A program made the translations under genes and the position numbers. From the NCBI GenBank assembly GCA_937884625.1, contig CALGCE010000024.1:1-8115 (forward strand): DNA of 8,115 nt, read 5' to 3'. Every line of letters starts with the position of its first letter. The first letter of the stretch is position 1. This DNA is from an uncultured Clostridia bacterium (GTDB taxonomy: Bacteria > Bacillota > Clostridia > Oscillospirales > Acutalibacteraceae). Positions 1-5,574 of the stretch are shown here, piece by piece. The notes beneath the pieces are model-generated. The model had not been told where the DNA came from, searched no databases, and saw only the letters and a list, made by a program, of their open reading frames with translations.

Positions 1-2
1 TG

Positions 3-98
3 ACAGTTACGGTTGTAGATGTCGGTTATTCCGCCACTGCCGTGTGTACCGTTGCTACATTAACGGCAGTATGGGATATTATATTATTAAAAAGATAA
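3..98 (+). CDS. C-terminal end of an unrecognised protein (5' partial)
   Basis: This frame is open from the window edge to a TAA at 96-98 and encodes 31 residues, ending ...AVWDIILLKR. The segment is hydrophobic and rich in Val, Ala and Thr, with a basic end, so it could be the last membrane helix of a transporter. I do not recognise the family, and an amino acid/cation symporter is only a guess. Support comes from the terminator that starts about 18 nt after the stop, which is where a plus-strand gene end is expected. Another plus-strand frame is also open through here and runs into the terminator stem, so the frame assignment is likely but not certain. Confidence 0.45.
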   Translation, partial: TVTVVDVGYSATAVCTVATLTAVWDIILLKR

Positions 99-115
99 GC
101 GTAAAAATAAAACAA

Positions 116-149
116 CCCCCGAAAGTCTGATTTAAGTGACTTTCGGGGG
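116..149. terminator. Bidirectional intrinsic terminator
   Basis: A perfect 12-bp stem (116-127 with 138-149, CCCCCGAAAGTC and its complement) encloses a 10-nt loop. On the plus strand it is followed by a run of seven T (152-158). On the minus strand it is followed by GTTTTATTTTTA-like sequence. It therefore serves both converging units: the plus-strand gene ending at 98 and the minus-strand operon ending at 174. A small 6-bp hairpin (158-163 with 168-173) sits between this stem and the minus-strand stop codon. Confidence 0.93.
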
Positions 150-173
150 TGTTTTTTTCACATCGCTATGTGA

Positions 174-1070
174 TTATTTAAATATAATATCACCGGTTGA
201 TGTTATAATCTCACACTTTCCGCCTGTTGTTGTCTTAGGTACACTAATTTCACCGGTAGAGGTTTTAGTGATAAATACCTTTTCTGAAAGCAACGAACCG
301 CCAACATCTCCCGTACCGGTTTTCACAAAAATCTCTGTGGCATCAGAGCCGTCAAATCTCACATTTCCCGTACTTCTCTTAATAGAGATTTTTTCTGTGG
401 CATTGACATTTTTAAGATGTATATCTCCTGTACTTCCGCTTGACAGTACATTTTTGCACGTAACATCTAAAACACTTACCTCGCCCGTTGAAACAGAAAG
501 GTCAAGTGTACCTGCCGATATATTTTGAAGCCTGATATCACCCGTACTTGTTTTTATTTTAATCAATTCTTCAACCGACGCTGAAAAACCAACACTGCCT
601 GTACTTAAAGAAATATCGCCACTTGCAAACTTAAAATCTTTCGGAATTTCAATATCGCCTGTACTTTCTTTTACAGAAAGCAAGTTATATTCCGTTTTGG
701 GAAGATAAACCGTTACTTTAGGCGAATGAAAACTCAAACCGATATGGTCATACCATTTTCTATTGTCGGTTGTGCTGACAGTAAGTGTATCGTCCTTAAC
801 TTCTGCCAAATATCTCATTTTTTTATATTCATTACAAACGATTTTACACATACCGTCACTTGACACAGCAAAGAAAATGTCTGCGGTATCTGTATTTATT
901 GATATATTATTAAATTCTTGACTGATATTATAGGTGTTAGTTTCAAACTTTTCTGTACTAAACTTAGTAAAATCCCAATTATATAAAGCCATTACCGCCG
1001 TAAATATAATCAGTCCTATTGCCACAAGAGAAGTTGCTGTAATAAGCCACATTTTAGTCAGTCTGTTCAT
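174..1070 (-). CDS. Membrane-anchored DUF4097 beta-solenoid protein
   Basis: The protein has 298 residues. A short basic N-terminus leads into one hydrophobic helix (about residues 8-30), so the rest is probably extracytoplasmic. After a divergent region (about 40-130) come nine STGDI-like motifs, starting at residues 136, 156, 175, 194, 213, 233, 252, 271 and 291. This strict 19-20 residue period is the mark of a right-handed beta-solenoid with one motif per turn, as in the DUF4097 (putative adhesin-like) family. The start is ATG at 1068-1070, with GGAGG at 1078-1082 and 7-nt spacing. It overlaps the stop of the upstream DUF1700 gene by one base (TAATG), so translation is probably coupled. 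It is last in the padR operon and ends at the bidirectional terminator. In Firmicutes, PadR, DUF1700 and DUF4097 genes recur together and are linked to envelope responses. The molecular role is unknown, and no catalytic residues are evident. Confidence 0.9.
   Translation of the reverse strand: MNRLTKMWLITATSLVAIGLIIFTAVMALYNWDFTKFSTEKFETNTYNISQEFNNISINTDTADIFFAVSSDGMCKIVCNEYKKMRYLAEVKDDTLTVSTTDNRKWYDHIGLSFHSPKVTVYLPKTEYNLLSVKESTGDIEIPKDFKFASGDISLSTGSVGFSASVEELIKIKTSTGDIRLQNISAGTLDLSVSTGEVSVLDVTCKNVLSSGSTGDIHLKNVNATEKISIKRSTGNVRFDGSDATEIFVKTGTGDVGGSLLSEKVFITKTSTGEISVPKTTTGGKCEIITSTGDIIFK
186..665 (-). repeat. Nine in-frame STGDI-like repeats, period 57-60 nt
   Basis: Within the DUF4097 gene the pentapeptides STGDI, STGSV, STGDI, STGEV, STGDI, STGNV, GTGDV, STGEI and STGDI recur at intervals of 20, 19, 19, 19, 20, 19, 19 and 20 residues. 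On the plus strand they appear as recurring short blocks such as ATATCGCCTGTACT or TCACCCGTACTT. The sequence between motifs is diverged, so this is an old protein-level repeat and not a fresh tandem duplication. Confidence 0.9.
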
Positions 1071-1669
1071 TACGCTTCCTCCTTTTTTATAAAGCAGTTT
1101 TTAATCCAAACGGCTAGTTTCTTTGTAAGTATCAAAATACCTTTTGTTGTTTCTTTGCATCCGAAAAACATAAAAATACTAAGTCCCGCACAGACAATTC
1201 CCACGCCTACCGTAGCAATTCCCGTAAGAACATTACCGCAACAAGCAAAGATTATCCCTCCTGCGATACCGCCAAGTACACAGCCAACAAGAGAAACAAA
1301 AACTGCCCATAAGGCGATAATTACAGACCATAACGCAACATAAAGAGAAAGAATTACGGCAATTACGGCAATCAAAAGTGAAAGCCATATCGGAGAACCG
1401 AGTACCAAAAGTATTACTTCCCACACACTTAACTTTTTCTTTGGCGTTATCCTTTCTTTTACAATTTTCGTAAGCGGAATATCTGCTATAATCTGTGATA
1501 TTAGTTCTGTGGCGGTACCTATGTCACTTACGGCAGCCTCTTCCGATAGACCTTCTTCCATTCGGTCGTCTATCATTTCGCTGTAAAATGACAGGCGTTC
1601 CTCAATGTCATCTTGGGGCAACCCCGACAATCCTTTGCGTAATTGTGCCAAAAACTCTTGCTTATTCAT
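1070..1669 (-). CDS. DUF1700/HAAS-domain membrane protein, PadR operon partner
   Basis: The protein has 199 residues from the chosen start. The N-terminal 60-65 residues are a helical domain opening MNKQEFLAQLRKGLSGLP, with an acidic stretch and a GTATELISQI segment. This is the DUF1700 signature, also called HAAS, a helical signalling domain found with PadR-type regulators. Residues about 84-170 form three to four closely packed membrane helices rich in Gly, Ala and Val. The C-terminus is basic and then acidic (KKEEA). ATGs at 1678 and 1675 are also in frame, but they lie 0 and 3 nt from AAGGAGG, whereas ATG 1667-1669 has 9-nt spacing, so I use that one. It overlaps padR by 8 nt and the DUF4097 gene by 1 nt. 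A role as membrane sensor or modulator for the repressor is inferred from family and context. Confidence 0.9.
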   Translation of the reverse strand: MNKQEFLAQLRKGLSGLPQDDIEERLSFYSEMIDDRMEEGLSEEAAVSDIGTATELISQIIADIPLTKIVKERITPKKKLSVWEVILLVLGSPIWLSLLIAVIAVILSLYVALWSVIIALWAVFVSLVGCVLGGIAGGIIFACCGNVLTGIATVGVGIVCAGLSIFMFFGCKETTKGILILTKKLAVWIKNCFIKKEEA

Positions 1670-1982
1670 CAACATCATCCTCCTTAATTACAAACCGATA
1701 AATAGACATTATTTCCTGCCATTCGTTTTTAAACTCATCAATACGTTTTAGTCCGTCATCGGTAATATGGTAGTACTTGCGAAGTCTGCCGTCGTGTTCT
1801 GCCGTGCGGACGGTCAGCATCTTTGCCGTTTCAAGTCGCTTTAAAATGGTATATAAAGTCGATTCTGAAAGTTCAATGTACGGTTTCATATCTTTTATAA
1901 TTTTATAACCATACGAATCTTCACTCCTGATAGCAGCCAATACGCACACATCCAAAAGCCCCCGTTTTAACTGAATATCCAT
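1662..1982 (-). CDS. PadR-family transcriptional regulator
   Basis: The protein has 106 residues, the usual size of a short (PadR-s2-like) regulator. It forms a winged helix-turn-helix: MDIQLKRGLLDVCVLAAI and SYGYKIIKDM make up helices 1-2 (residues 1-32). ESTLYTILKRLE (about 40-51) is the recognition helix with the family's typical LYxxLxRLE pattern. GRLRKYYHITDDG (about 65-77) is the wing. A final helix (about 80-98) should mediate dimerisation. ATG 1980-1982 follows a GGGAGG (1989-1994) at 6-nt spacing. It is the first gene of the operon, and the next gene begins within its last codons (ATGAATAA overlap). PadR proteins usually repress their own operon and release it on ligand binding. The palindrome over its promoter fits that. 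The inducer is unknown. Confidence 0.95.
   Translation of the reverse strand: MDIQLKRGLLDVCVLAAIRSEDSYGYKIIKDMKPYIELSESTLYTILKRLETAKMLTVRTAEHDGRLRKYYHITDDGLKRIDEFKNEWQEIMSIYRFVIKEDDVDE
1679..1685 (-). promoter_or_regulatory. Ribosome binding site of the DUF1700 gene
   Basis: AAGGAGG on the minus strand lies inside the last codons of padR. Three in-frame ATGs follow within 20 nt. Only the third (1667-1669) has normal spacing of 9 nt, which decides the start in favour of MNKQEF. Confidence 0.8.
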
Positions 1983-2001
1983 ACTATACCTCCCTTTGCG
2001 T

Positions 2002-2024
2002 AATACATCATATCACGAAGTATT
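2002..2024. promoter_or_regulatory. Candidate PadR operator (imperfect palindrome)
   Basis: AATAC (2002-2006) and GTATT (2020-2024) are exact inverted repeats. Inside them, TC/GA and T/A also pair about the centre at 2013, so 8 of 11 half-site positions are symmetric. The palindrome covers the whole -10 and the neighbouring spacer of the padR promoter, an ideal position for repression. PadR-family operators are often ATAC/GTAT-type dyads. Assignment to this PadR is inferred from position only. Confidence 0.55.
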
Positions 2025-2035
2025 AAATTTGTCAA
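2007..2035 (-). promoter_or_regulatory. Sigma-A promoter of the padR operon
   Basis: On the minus strand a perfect -35 TTGACA (2030-2035) is followed after exactly 17 bp by -10 TATGAT (2007-2012). Transcription should start near 2000, giving an 18-20 nt leader with the padR ribosome binding site. No other promoter is needed for the three-gene unit. Confidence 0.88.
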
Positions 2036-2070
2036 GAGGTTAAATAAAATTTTTACATAATATAGAAAAA

Positions 2071-2097
2071 CGGTGGCAGGGATTTTCCCTGCCACCG
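2071..2097 (-). terminator. Intrinsic terminator of guaA
   Basis: A perfect 12-bp GC-rich stem (2071-2082 with 2086-2097, CGGTGGCAGGGA and its complement) has a 3-nt loop. On the minus strand it is followed by TTTTT (2070-2066). It lies about 120 nt beyond the guaA stop and about 30 nt before the padR -35, so it insulates the padR promoter. The plus-strand side has no T-run, so it is one-directional. Confidence 0.9.
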
Positions 2098-2123
2098 TGT
2101 CTAATATAAATTAAACTATTTTT

Positions 2124-2218
2124 AGTTATGAGTTTACAGTTATGAATTTGCTTCGCAAATGTGATGATATGATTGTTTTTTGCAAAACAATCATAGTTGA
2201 TTTTGCTTCGCAAAATCA
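2124..2218. repeat. Short repeats and three tandem hairpins after guaA
   Basis: AGTTATGA occurs twice (2124-2131 and 2138-2145). Three perfect hairpins follow: 2146-2151/2155-2160 (6 bp, loop TTC), 2168-2179/2184-2195 (12 bp, loop TTGC) and 2198-2206/2210-2218 (9 bp, loop TTC). The first and third share the core TTTGCTTCGCAAA. The third contains the guaA stop codon (TCA on the plus strand, 2216-2218). None has a good T-run, so they are not simple terminators. They may be remnants of a small repetitive element or 3' mRNA-stabilising structures. Confidence 0.7.
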
Positions 2219-3196
2219 CTCCCACTCTATCGTTCCTGTTGGCTTTGGAGTTAAGTCGTAGAGAACTCTGTTTACGCCCTTGACCTCTTTTATTATACGG
2301 TTGGTTATATGTTGCAAGAGTGCGTAGGGTATTTCTTCAATTGTAGCACTCATAGCGTCCCTTGTGTTTACCGCACGGATAATTACCGGCCAATCCCACA
2401 AACGCTTACCGTCTATTACGCCGGTTGACTTAAAGTCGGGCACTATCGTAAAATACTGCCATACCTTTCCTGCAAGTCCGTTCTTTTCAAATTCCTCACG
2501 CAAAATAGCGTCCGACTCTCTTACCGCTTCAAGACGGTCACGGGTAATCGCACCTGTACAGCGAACACCAAGTCCGGGACCGGGGAACGGCTGACGGTAT
2601 ACCATACCGTCGGGCAGACCTAACGCCTTACCTACTACCCTTACTTCGTCCTTAAACAGCAGTTTGATAGGCTCTACAAGTTCGAATTTCAAATCCTCGG
2701 GCAGACCGCCTACGTTATGATGTGCCTTAACGCCGTCGCTTTCTAAAATATCGGGATAAATGGTACCCTGTGCCAAAAACTCAACACCGTCAAGTTTACG
2801 TGCCTCTTCTTCAAACACACGGATAAATTCTCCGCCTATTATTTTACGCTTTTCTTCGGGTTCCGCAACGTCTGCAAGTTTATCAAGAAAACGGTCAACC
2901 GCATCAACGTAAACGAGGTTTGCATTCATCTTGTTTCTGAATACGTCTACCACCTGTTCAGGCTCGCCCTTACGCAAAAGTCCGTGATTTACGTGAACGC
3001 ACACAAGTTGTTTGCCGACAGCCTTAATAAGAAGGGCTGCTACCACCGAACTGTCTACACCGCCCGAAAGTGCGAGTAACACCTTTTTATCGCCTATTTG
3101 ATTGCGAAGTAGTGCTACCTGTTCGTCTATAAAAGCATTTGCAAGAGGTAAAGTGGTAATGCGTTCCATAGTTTCCGGTCTAACATTTGCTGACAT
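2216..3196 (-). CDS. guaA: GMP synthase, ATP-PPase/synthetase subunit without GATase domain
   Basis: GMP synthase aminates XMP to GMP, consuming ATP, in cytoplasmic purine synthesis. This 326-residue product carries only the synthetase part. The ATP pyrophosphatase P-loop is SGGVDSS (44-50), followed by HVNHGLLRKGE (68-78), KRKIIGGEF (117-125) and GTIYPDILES (144-153). The C-terminal dimerisation domain has RQPFPGPGLGVR (201-212) and ends KPTGTIEWE. Usual GuaA proteins have about 510-525 residues with an N-terminal class I glutamine amidotransferase of roughly 190 residues. Here that part is absent, and the sequence upstream of the start is a promoter and terminator, not coding remnants. It may therefore use free ammonia or a separately encoded GATase, as in archaeal two-subunit enzymes. 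The start is ATG 3194-3196, not the in-frame TTG at 3215-3217, which lies upstream of the ribosome binding site. It is monocistronic, with its own promoter and terminator. Confidence 0.95.
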   Translation of the reverse strand: MSANVRPETMERITTLPLANAFIDEQVALLRNQIGDKKVLLALSGGVDSSVVAALLIKAVGKQLVCVHVNHGLLRKGEPEQVVDVFRNKMNANLVYVDAVDRFLDKLADVAEPEEKRKIIGGEFIRVFEEEARKLDGVEFLAQGTIYPDILESDGVKAHHNVGGLPEDLKFELVEPIKLLFKDEVRVVGKALGLPDGMVYRQPFPGPGLGVRCTGAITRDRLEAVRESDAILREEFEKNGLAGKVWQYFTIVPDFKSTGVIDGKRLWDWPVIIRAVNTRDAMSATIEEIPYALLQHITNRIIKEVKGVNRVLYDLTPKPTGTIEWE

Positions 3197-3201
3197 AAAA
3201 A

Positions 3202-3209
3202 TTCCCCCG
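3202..3209 (-). promoter_or_regulatory. Ribosome binding site of guaA
   Basis: CGGGGGAA on the minus strand lies 5 nt before ATG 3194-3196. Because it lies inside the frame that would follow the TTG at 3215-3217, it supports the shorter protein beginning MSANVRPETM. Confidence 0.65.
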
Positions 3210-3231
3210 AAATTCAAAATTAATAAGCCTT

Positions 3232-3260
3232 ATTATATAACAAAATCCCCTTGACTTCAA
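3232..3260 (-). promoter_or_regulatory. Promoter of guaA, -35 inside the upstream terminator
   Basis: On the minus strand a consensus -10 TATAAT (3232-3237) lies 17 bp downstream of TTGAAG (3255-3260), which matches the first four bases of the -35 consensus. The expected start near 3225 gives a leader of only about 30 nt. That is too short for a purine riboswitch, so none is present in cis here. Confidence 0.7.
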
Positions 3261-3269
3261 GGGGATTTT
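3242..3269 (-). terminator. Intrinsic terminator of the peptidase-ABC operon
   Basis: A 12-bp stem (3242-3253 with 3258-3269, AAAATCCCCTTG and its complement) encloses a 4-nt loop. It begins on the minus strand only 8 nt after the permease stop codon. The minus-strand 3' arm ends GGGGATTTTGTT, giving a short T-rich tail. The plus-strand side also ends in T-rich sequence. The stem overlaps the guaA -35 element. Confidence 0.8.
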
Positions 3270-3277
3270 TAATATTT

Positions 3278-4867
3278 TTATAAATTTTTGAAGATTTCGA
3301 CACCGTTTTTATCGAGCCAAGTATTAATTACCCTTGAAAGTATGGCAAATAATACCAGAACTGCCAAAATATAAGTTTCTGCACTCATAATTTTAATGGC
3401 GAAGTAACCGCCTAACGCAAAGGATACGGCAACACCAAAACCGCCTAACAAAACTATAATGACACTTAAACTTTGTTTAATGGGTATTACTTCGTTAGTC
3501 CATTCAAGGTTTGGCATTTTAAGGTTGACAAAAAGACCGAAGTGGGCCCAAAGAAAGGTATACACTATTATCGCACAGACCATATAAACAGCGGTTGAAA
3601 AGTTTAAATCGAGCACAAACGCCAGACACACCGTAAGAAGCACCGCAACGGGTGTTGTTAAAATCAGTTGCATATTAATCTTTGACCTGAAAATCTTACG
3701 GGTATCGACAGGCATTGATTTAAGTATCCAAAGATTTTTACCCTCCAAAGAGATAGACGGTGCAGTAAGGTCGTTCATAGAAAGCACCGCAATAACAATC
3801 GTCAGTGCGATAATCGGTATAAATCCGCTTTTTATGCCCGACATATAAATAACTTCTCTTAACTTTTGTTTCCAAATAACAGCACATACCGCCATAACGG
3901 GTACAACAAACGTACCGAGAGAGCAGTTAAGCATATAAACCGCACTGCCTATGTAATGCTTAAATTCCTTTTTAAGAAGCGTTGCTTCAAGACCTGACAC
4001 CTTAATACTCTTATCGCTGTAAGTTTTCTTATCATTCGTTTCGCTTTTGGTTGCAATACCCGTAAAGGTTTTGGAGAGAAGAAACGCTACGATTAATAAA
4101 AGCAGTAAAGTAATTCCGAAGAATAAAAGCAGAGAAACCACATTACCCTCGGCACCGTTACCTAAAAGGTAGAATGGATAAAGCCAACCCTTTATACTTT
4201 TTGCAACCTTTTCGTTTTTTGCTACCAACGAACCTAAAATTCCCGTTGCTTTTGAGAAGAAGTAATAATAAGCGACGATAAAGGCAAGTGAAAGGATTAC
4301 CGTTACAAAACTCTTATTTTTAAACTTTGCGGAAATTACGGCAACCAAAAATCCGAGCAGACAGGAGAGTGCCGTAATGAAAACCGCAATTATTAAGTAG
4401 GTAATAACCGAACAGACAACGGTTAAGGGATAAACCTTGACCACCGTAAATCTGACTATCAATGCAGGTATCATTATGACCGACTCAAAAAGCCACCCAA
4501 AAGCACACACGCCTACTACCCTTGAAATTATTATTTTGTAGGGCTCAATGGGCATAGACAAAAGCAAATCATTATCCTTTGCGTGGTAAAGTCCTGCCGC
4601 AGTGTTAAACGCCGTACCCAAAACGCCGAACAAAATCGCCATTATTCCCATAAGGGAAAAGTAGAGCCAATCGTTGTCTAACAGCAAAAGCGGTACAAAC
4701 ATTCTGCCTACACCGTAGAATACTACGCCCAAATAAACGAAAAGCAGTACAAACACACCTATTAAAAGTGAAGCCGAAAGTTTGGAACGGCGTTTACCCG
4801 TTTTTCTGTTGGTAAAGTAAAACGAATTAAGTTCCAATAACTGCTTTTTTATCAACGCTTTAAGCAT
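3278..4867 (-). CDS. ABC-2-type transporter permease, about 12 TM helices
   Basis: The protein has 529 residues and is very hydrophobic, with about twelve membrane segments (roughly 31-53, 65-89, 112-138, 145-180 as two, 186-206, 243-268, 310-330, 348-364, 400-420, 425-447, 465-492, 497-514) and a basic cytoplasmic start. It looks like two fused halves. DNDLLLSMPIEPYKIIISR (98-116) in the first half echoes GKNLWILKSMPVDTRKIF (376-393) in the second. The latter follows SISLEG (371-376) and is a conserved block I associate with long ABC-2 exporter permeases. The start is ATG 4865-4867, with GGAGG (4875-4879) at 7-nt spacing, built from the last codons of the ATPase gene; the two genes are 2 nt apart. 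It should pair with that ATPase as an exporter. The substrate cannot be read from the sequence. Confidence 0.9.
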   Translation of the reverse strand: MLKALIKKQLLELNSFYFTNRKTGKRRSKLSASLLIGVFVLLFVYLGVVFYGVGRMFVPLLLLDNDWLYFSLMGIMAILFGVLGTAFNTAAGLYHAKDNDLLLSMPIEPYKIIISRVVGVCAFGWLFESVIMIPALIVRFTVVKVYPLTVVCSVITYLIIAVFITALSCLLGFLVAVISAKFKNKSFVTVILSLAFIVAYYYFFSKATGILGSLVAKNEKVAKSIKGWLYPFYLLGNGAEGNVVSLLLFFGITLLLLLIVAFLLSKTFTGIATKSETNDKKTYSDKSIKVSGLEATLLKKEFKHYIGSAVYMLNCSLGTFVVPVMAVCAVIWKQKLREVIYMSGIKSGFIPIIALTIVIAVLSMNDLTAPSISLEGKNLWILKSMPVDTRKIFRSKINMQLILTTPVAVLLTVCLAFVLDLNFSTAVYMVCAIIVYTFLWAHFGLFVNLKMPNLEWTNEVIPIKQSLSVIIVLLGGFGVAVSFALGGYFAIKIMSAETYILAVLVLFAILSRVINTWLDKNGVEIFKNL

Positions 4868-4869
4868 AA

Positions 4870-5574
4870 TCAGTCCTCCAATTCAAGGAATACCGATTCA
4901 AGCGAACTGTCACCCTTGACCTCGGCCATAGTACCCGACTTAATAAGTTTGCCGTCCTTTATAATTGCCACCTTGTCGCAGAGTTTTTCTGCGACTTCGA
5001 GTACGTGGGTAGAAAAGAAAATCGCACCGCCGTTATCACAAATCTCACGCATTATGCCCTTTAATTCGTGAGATGCTTTGGGGTCTAACCCTACAAACGG
5101 TTCGTCCATTATTATCAGTTTCGGCGTGTGAATCAGTGCCGATATTACCGCAAGTTTCTGCTTCATACCGTGAGAATACGAAGAAATATTTTGCGAGAGA
5201 TTATCGGTTATCTCAAATATTTTGGCATACTTTTCAATCAGTTCCTTACGCTTTTCTGCCTCAACACCGAAAATATCGGCTACAAAGTTCAGGTATCCTA
5301 TTCCCGTCATATAATCGTAAAGGTCGGGATTGTCGGGAATGTATGCTATTTTCTTTTTGCAGGCAATCGGGTCTTGCTTTACAGAAGTACCGTCTATAAG
5401 TATTTCGCCACCGTCAAACTGCAATATTCCGACCGCCGATTTAAGCGTAGTCGTTTTCCCTGCGCCGTTATGACCTATAAAGCCGTAAATTTCACCTGAT
5501 TTAATATGTAAAGTCAGGTTATCTACCGCCTTTACTTCACCGTAGGTTTTGGTAAGATTGTTAATTTTCAGCAT
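4870..5574 (-). CDS. ABC transporter ATP-binding protein, exporter type
   Basis: The 234-residue nucleotide-binding domain is a typical size for partners of ABC-2 permeases. Walker A is GHNGAGKTT (34-42). The Q-loop region reads IAYIPDNPDLYDYMTG (77-92), with Asp81 about where Gln is usual; I believe this is common in this exporter branch. The ABC signature is the variant YSHGMKQK (133-140). Walker B is LIIMDEP (153-159) with Glu158. The D-loop is GLDP (162-165) and the switch His is His190 in FSTH. The ATG at 5572-5574 has AGGAG (5584-5588) 9 nt upstream and gives the normal N-terminus MLKINNLTKTYG. The reading frame stays open to 5721, but that part is basic, unlike the family, and lies antiphase over the peptidase tail. 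It overlaps the peptidase gene by 14 nt and should energise the downstream permease. Confidence 0.95.
   Translation of the reverse strand: MLKINNLTKTYGEVKAVDNLTLHIKSGEIYGFIGHNGAGKTTTLKSAVGILQFDGGEILIDGTSVKQDPIACKKKIAYIPDNPDLYDYMTGIGYLNFVADIFGVEAEKRKELIEKYAKIFEITDNLSQNISSYSHGMKQKLAVISALIHTPKLIIMDEPFVGLDPKASHELKGIMREICDNGGAIFFSTHVLEVAEKLCDKVAIIKDGKLIKSGTMAEVKGDSSLESVFLELED

Noticed and set aside
136..528. 130-residue plus-strand open frame opposite the DUF4097 gene, with recurring SPV motifs
   Set aside because: Its repeats are the antisense image of the STGDI codons. It begins inside the terminator stem and has no ribosome binding site.
186..665. Regularly spaced short repeats resembling a CRISPR array
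   Set aside because: The spacing of 57-60 nt is in frame, the repeats are short and degenerate, and they encode STGDI motifs of a protein.
2040..2225. 61-residue minus-strand open frame after guaA
   Set aside because: It runs through the hairpins and the guaA terminator, has no ribosome binding site, and its composition is not protein-like.
3197..3241. Guanine/xanthine riboswitch upstream of guaA
   Set aside because: Only about 30 nt lie between the predicted transcription start and the ATG, and no purine-riboswitch core is present.
5073..5499. Two plus-strand open frames opposite the ABC ATPase
   Set aside because: They are shadows of a gene whose Walker A, Walker B and signature motifs are read on the other strand.
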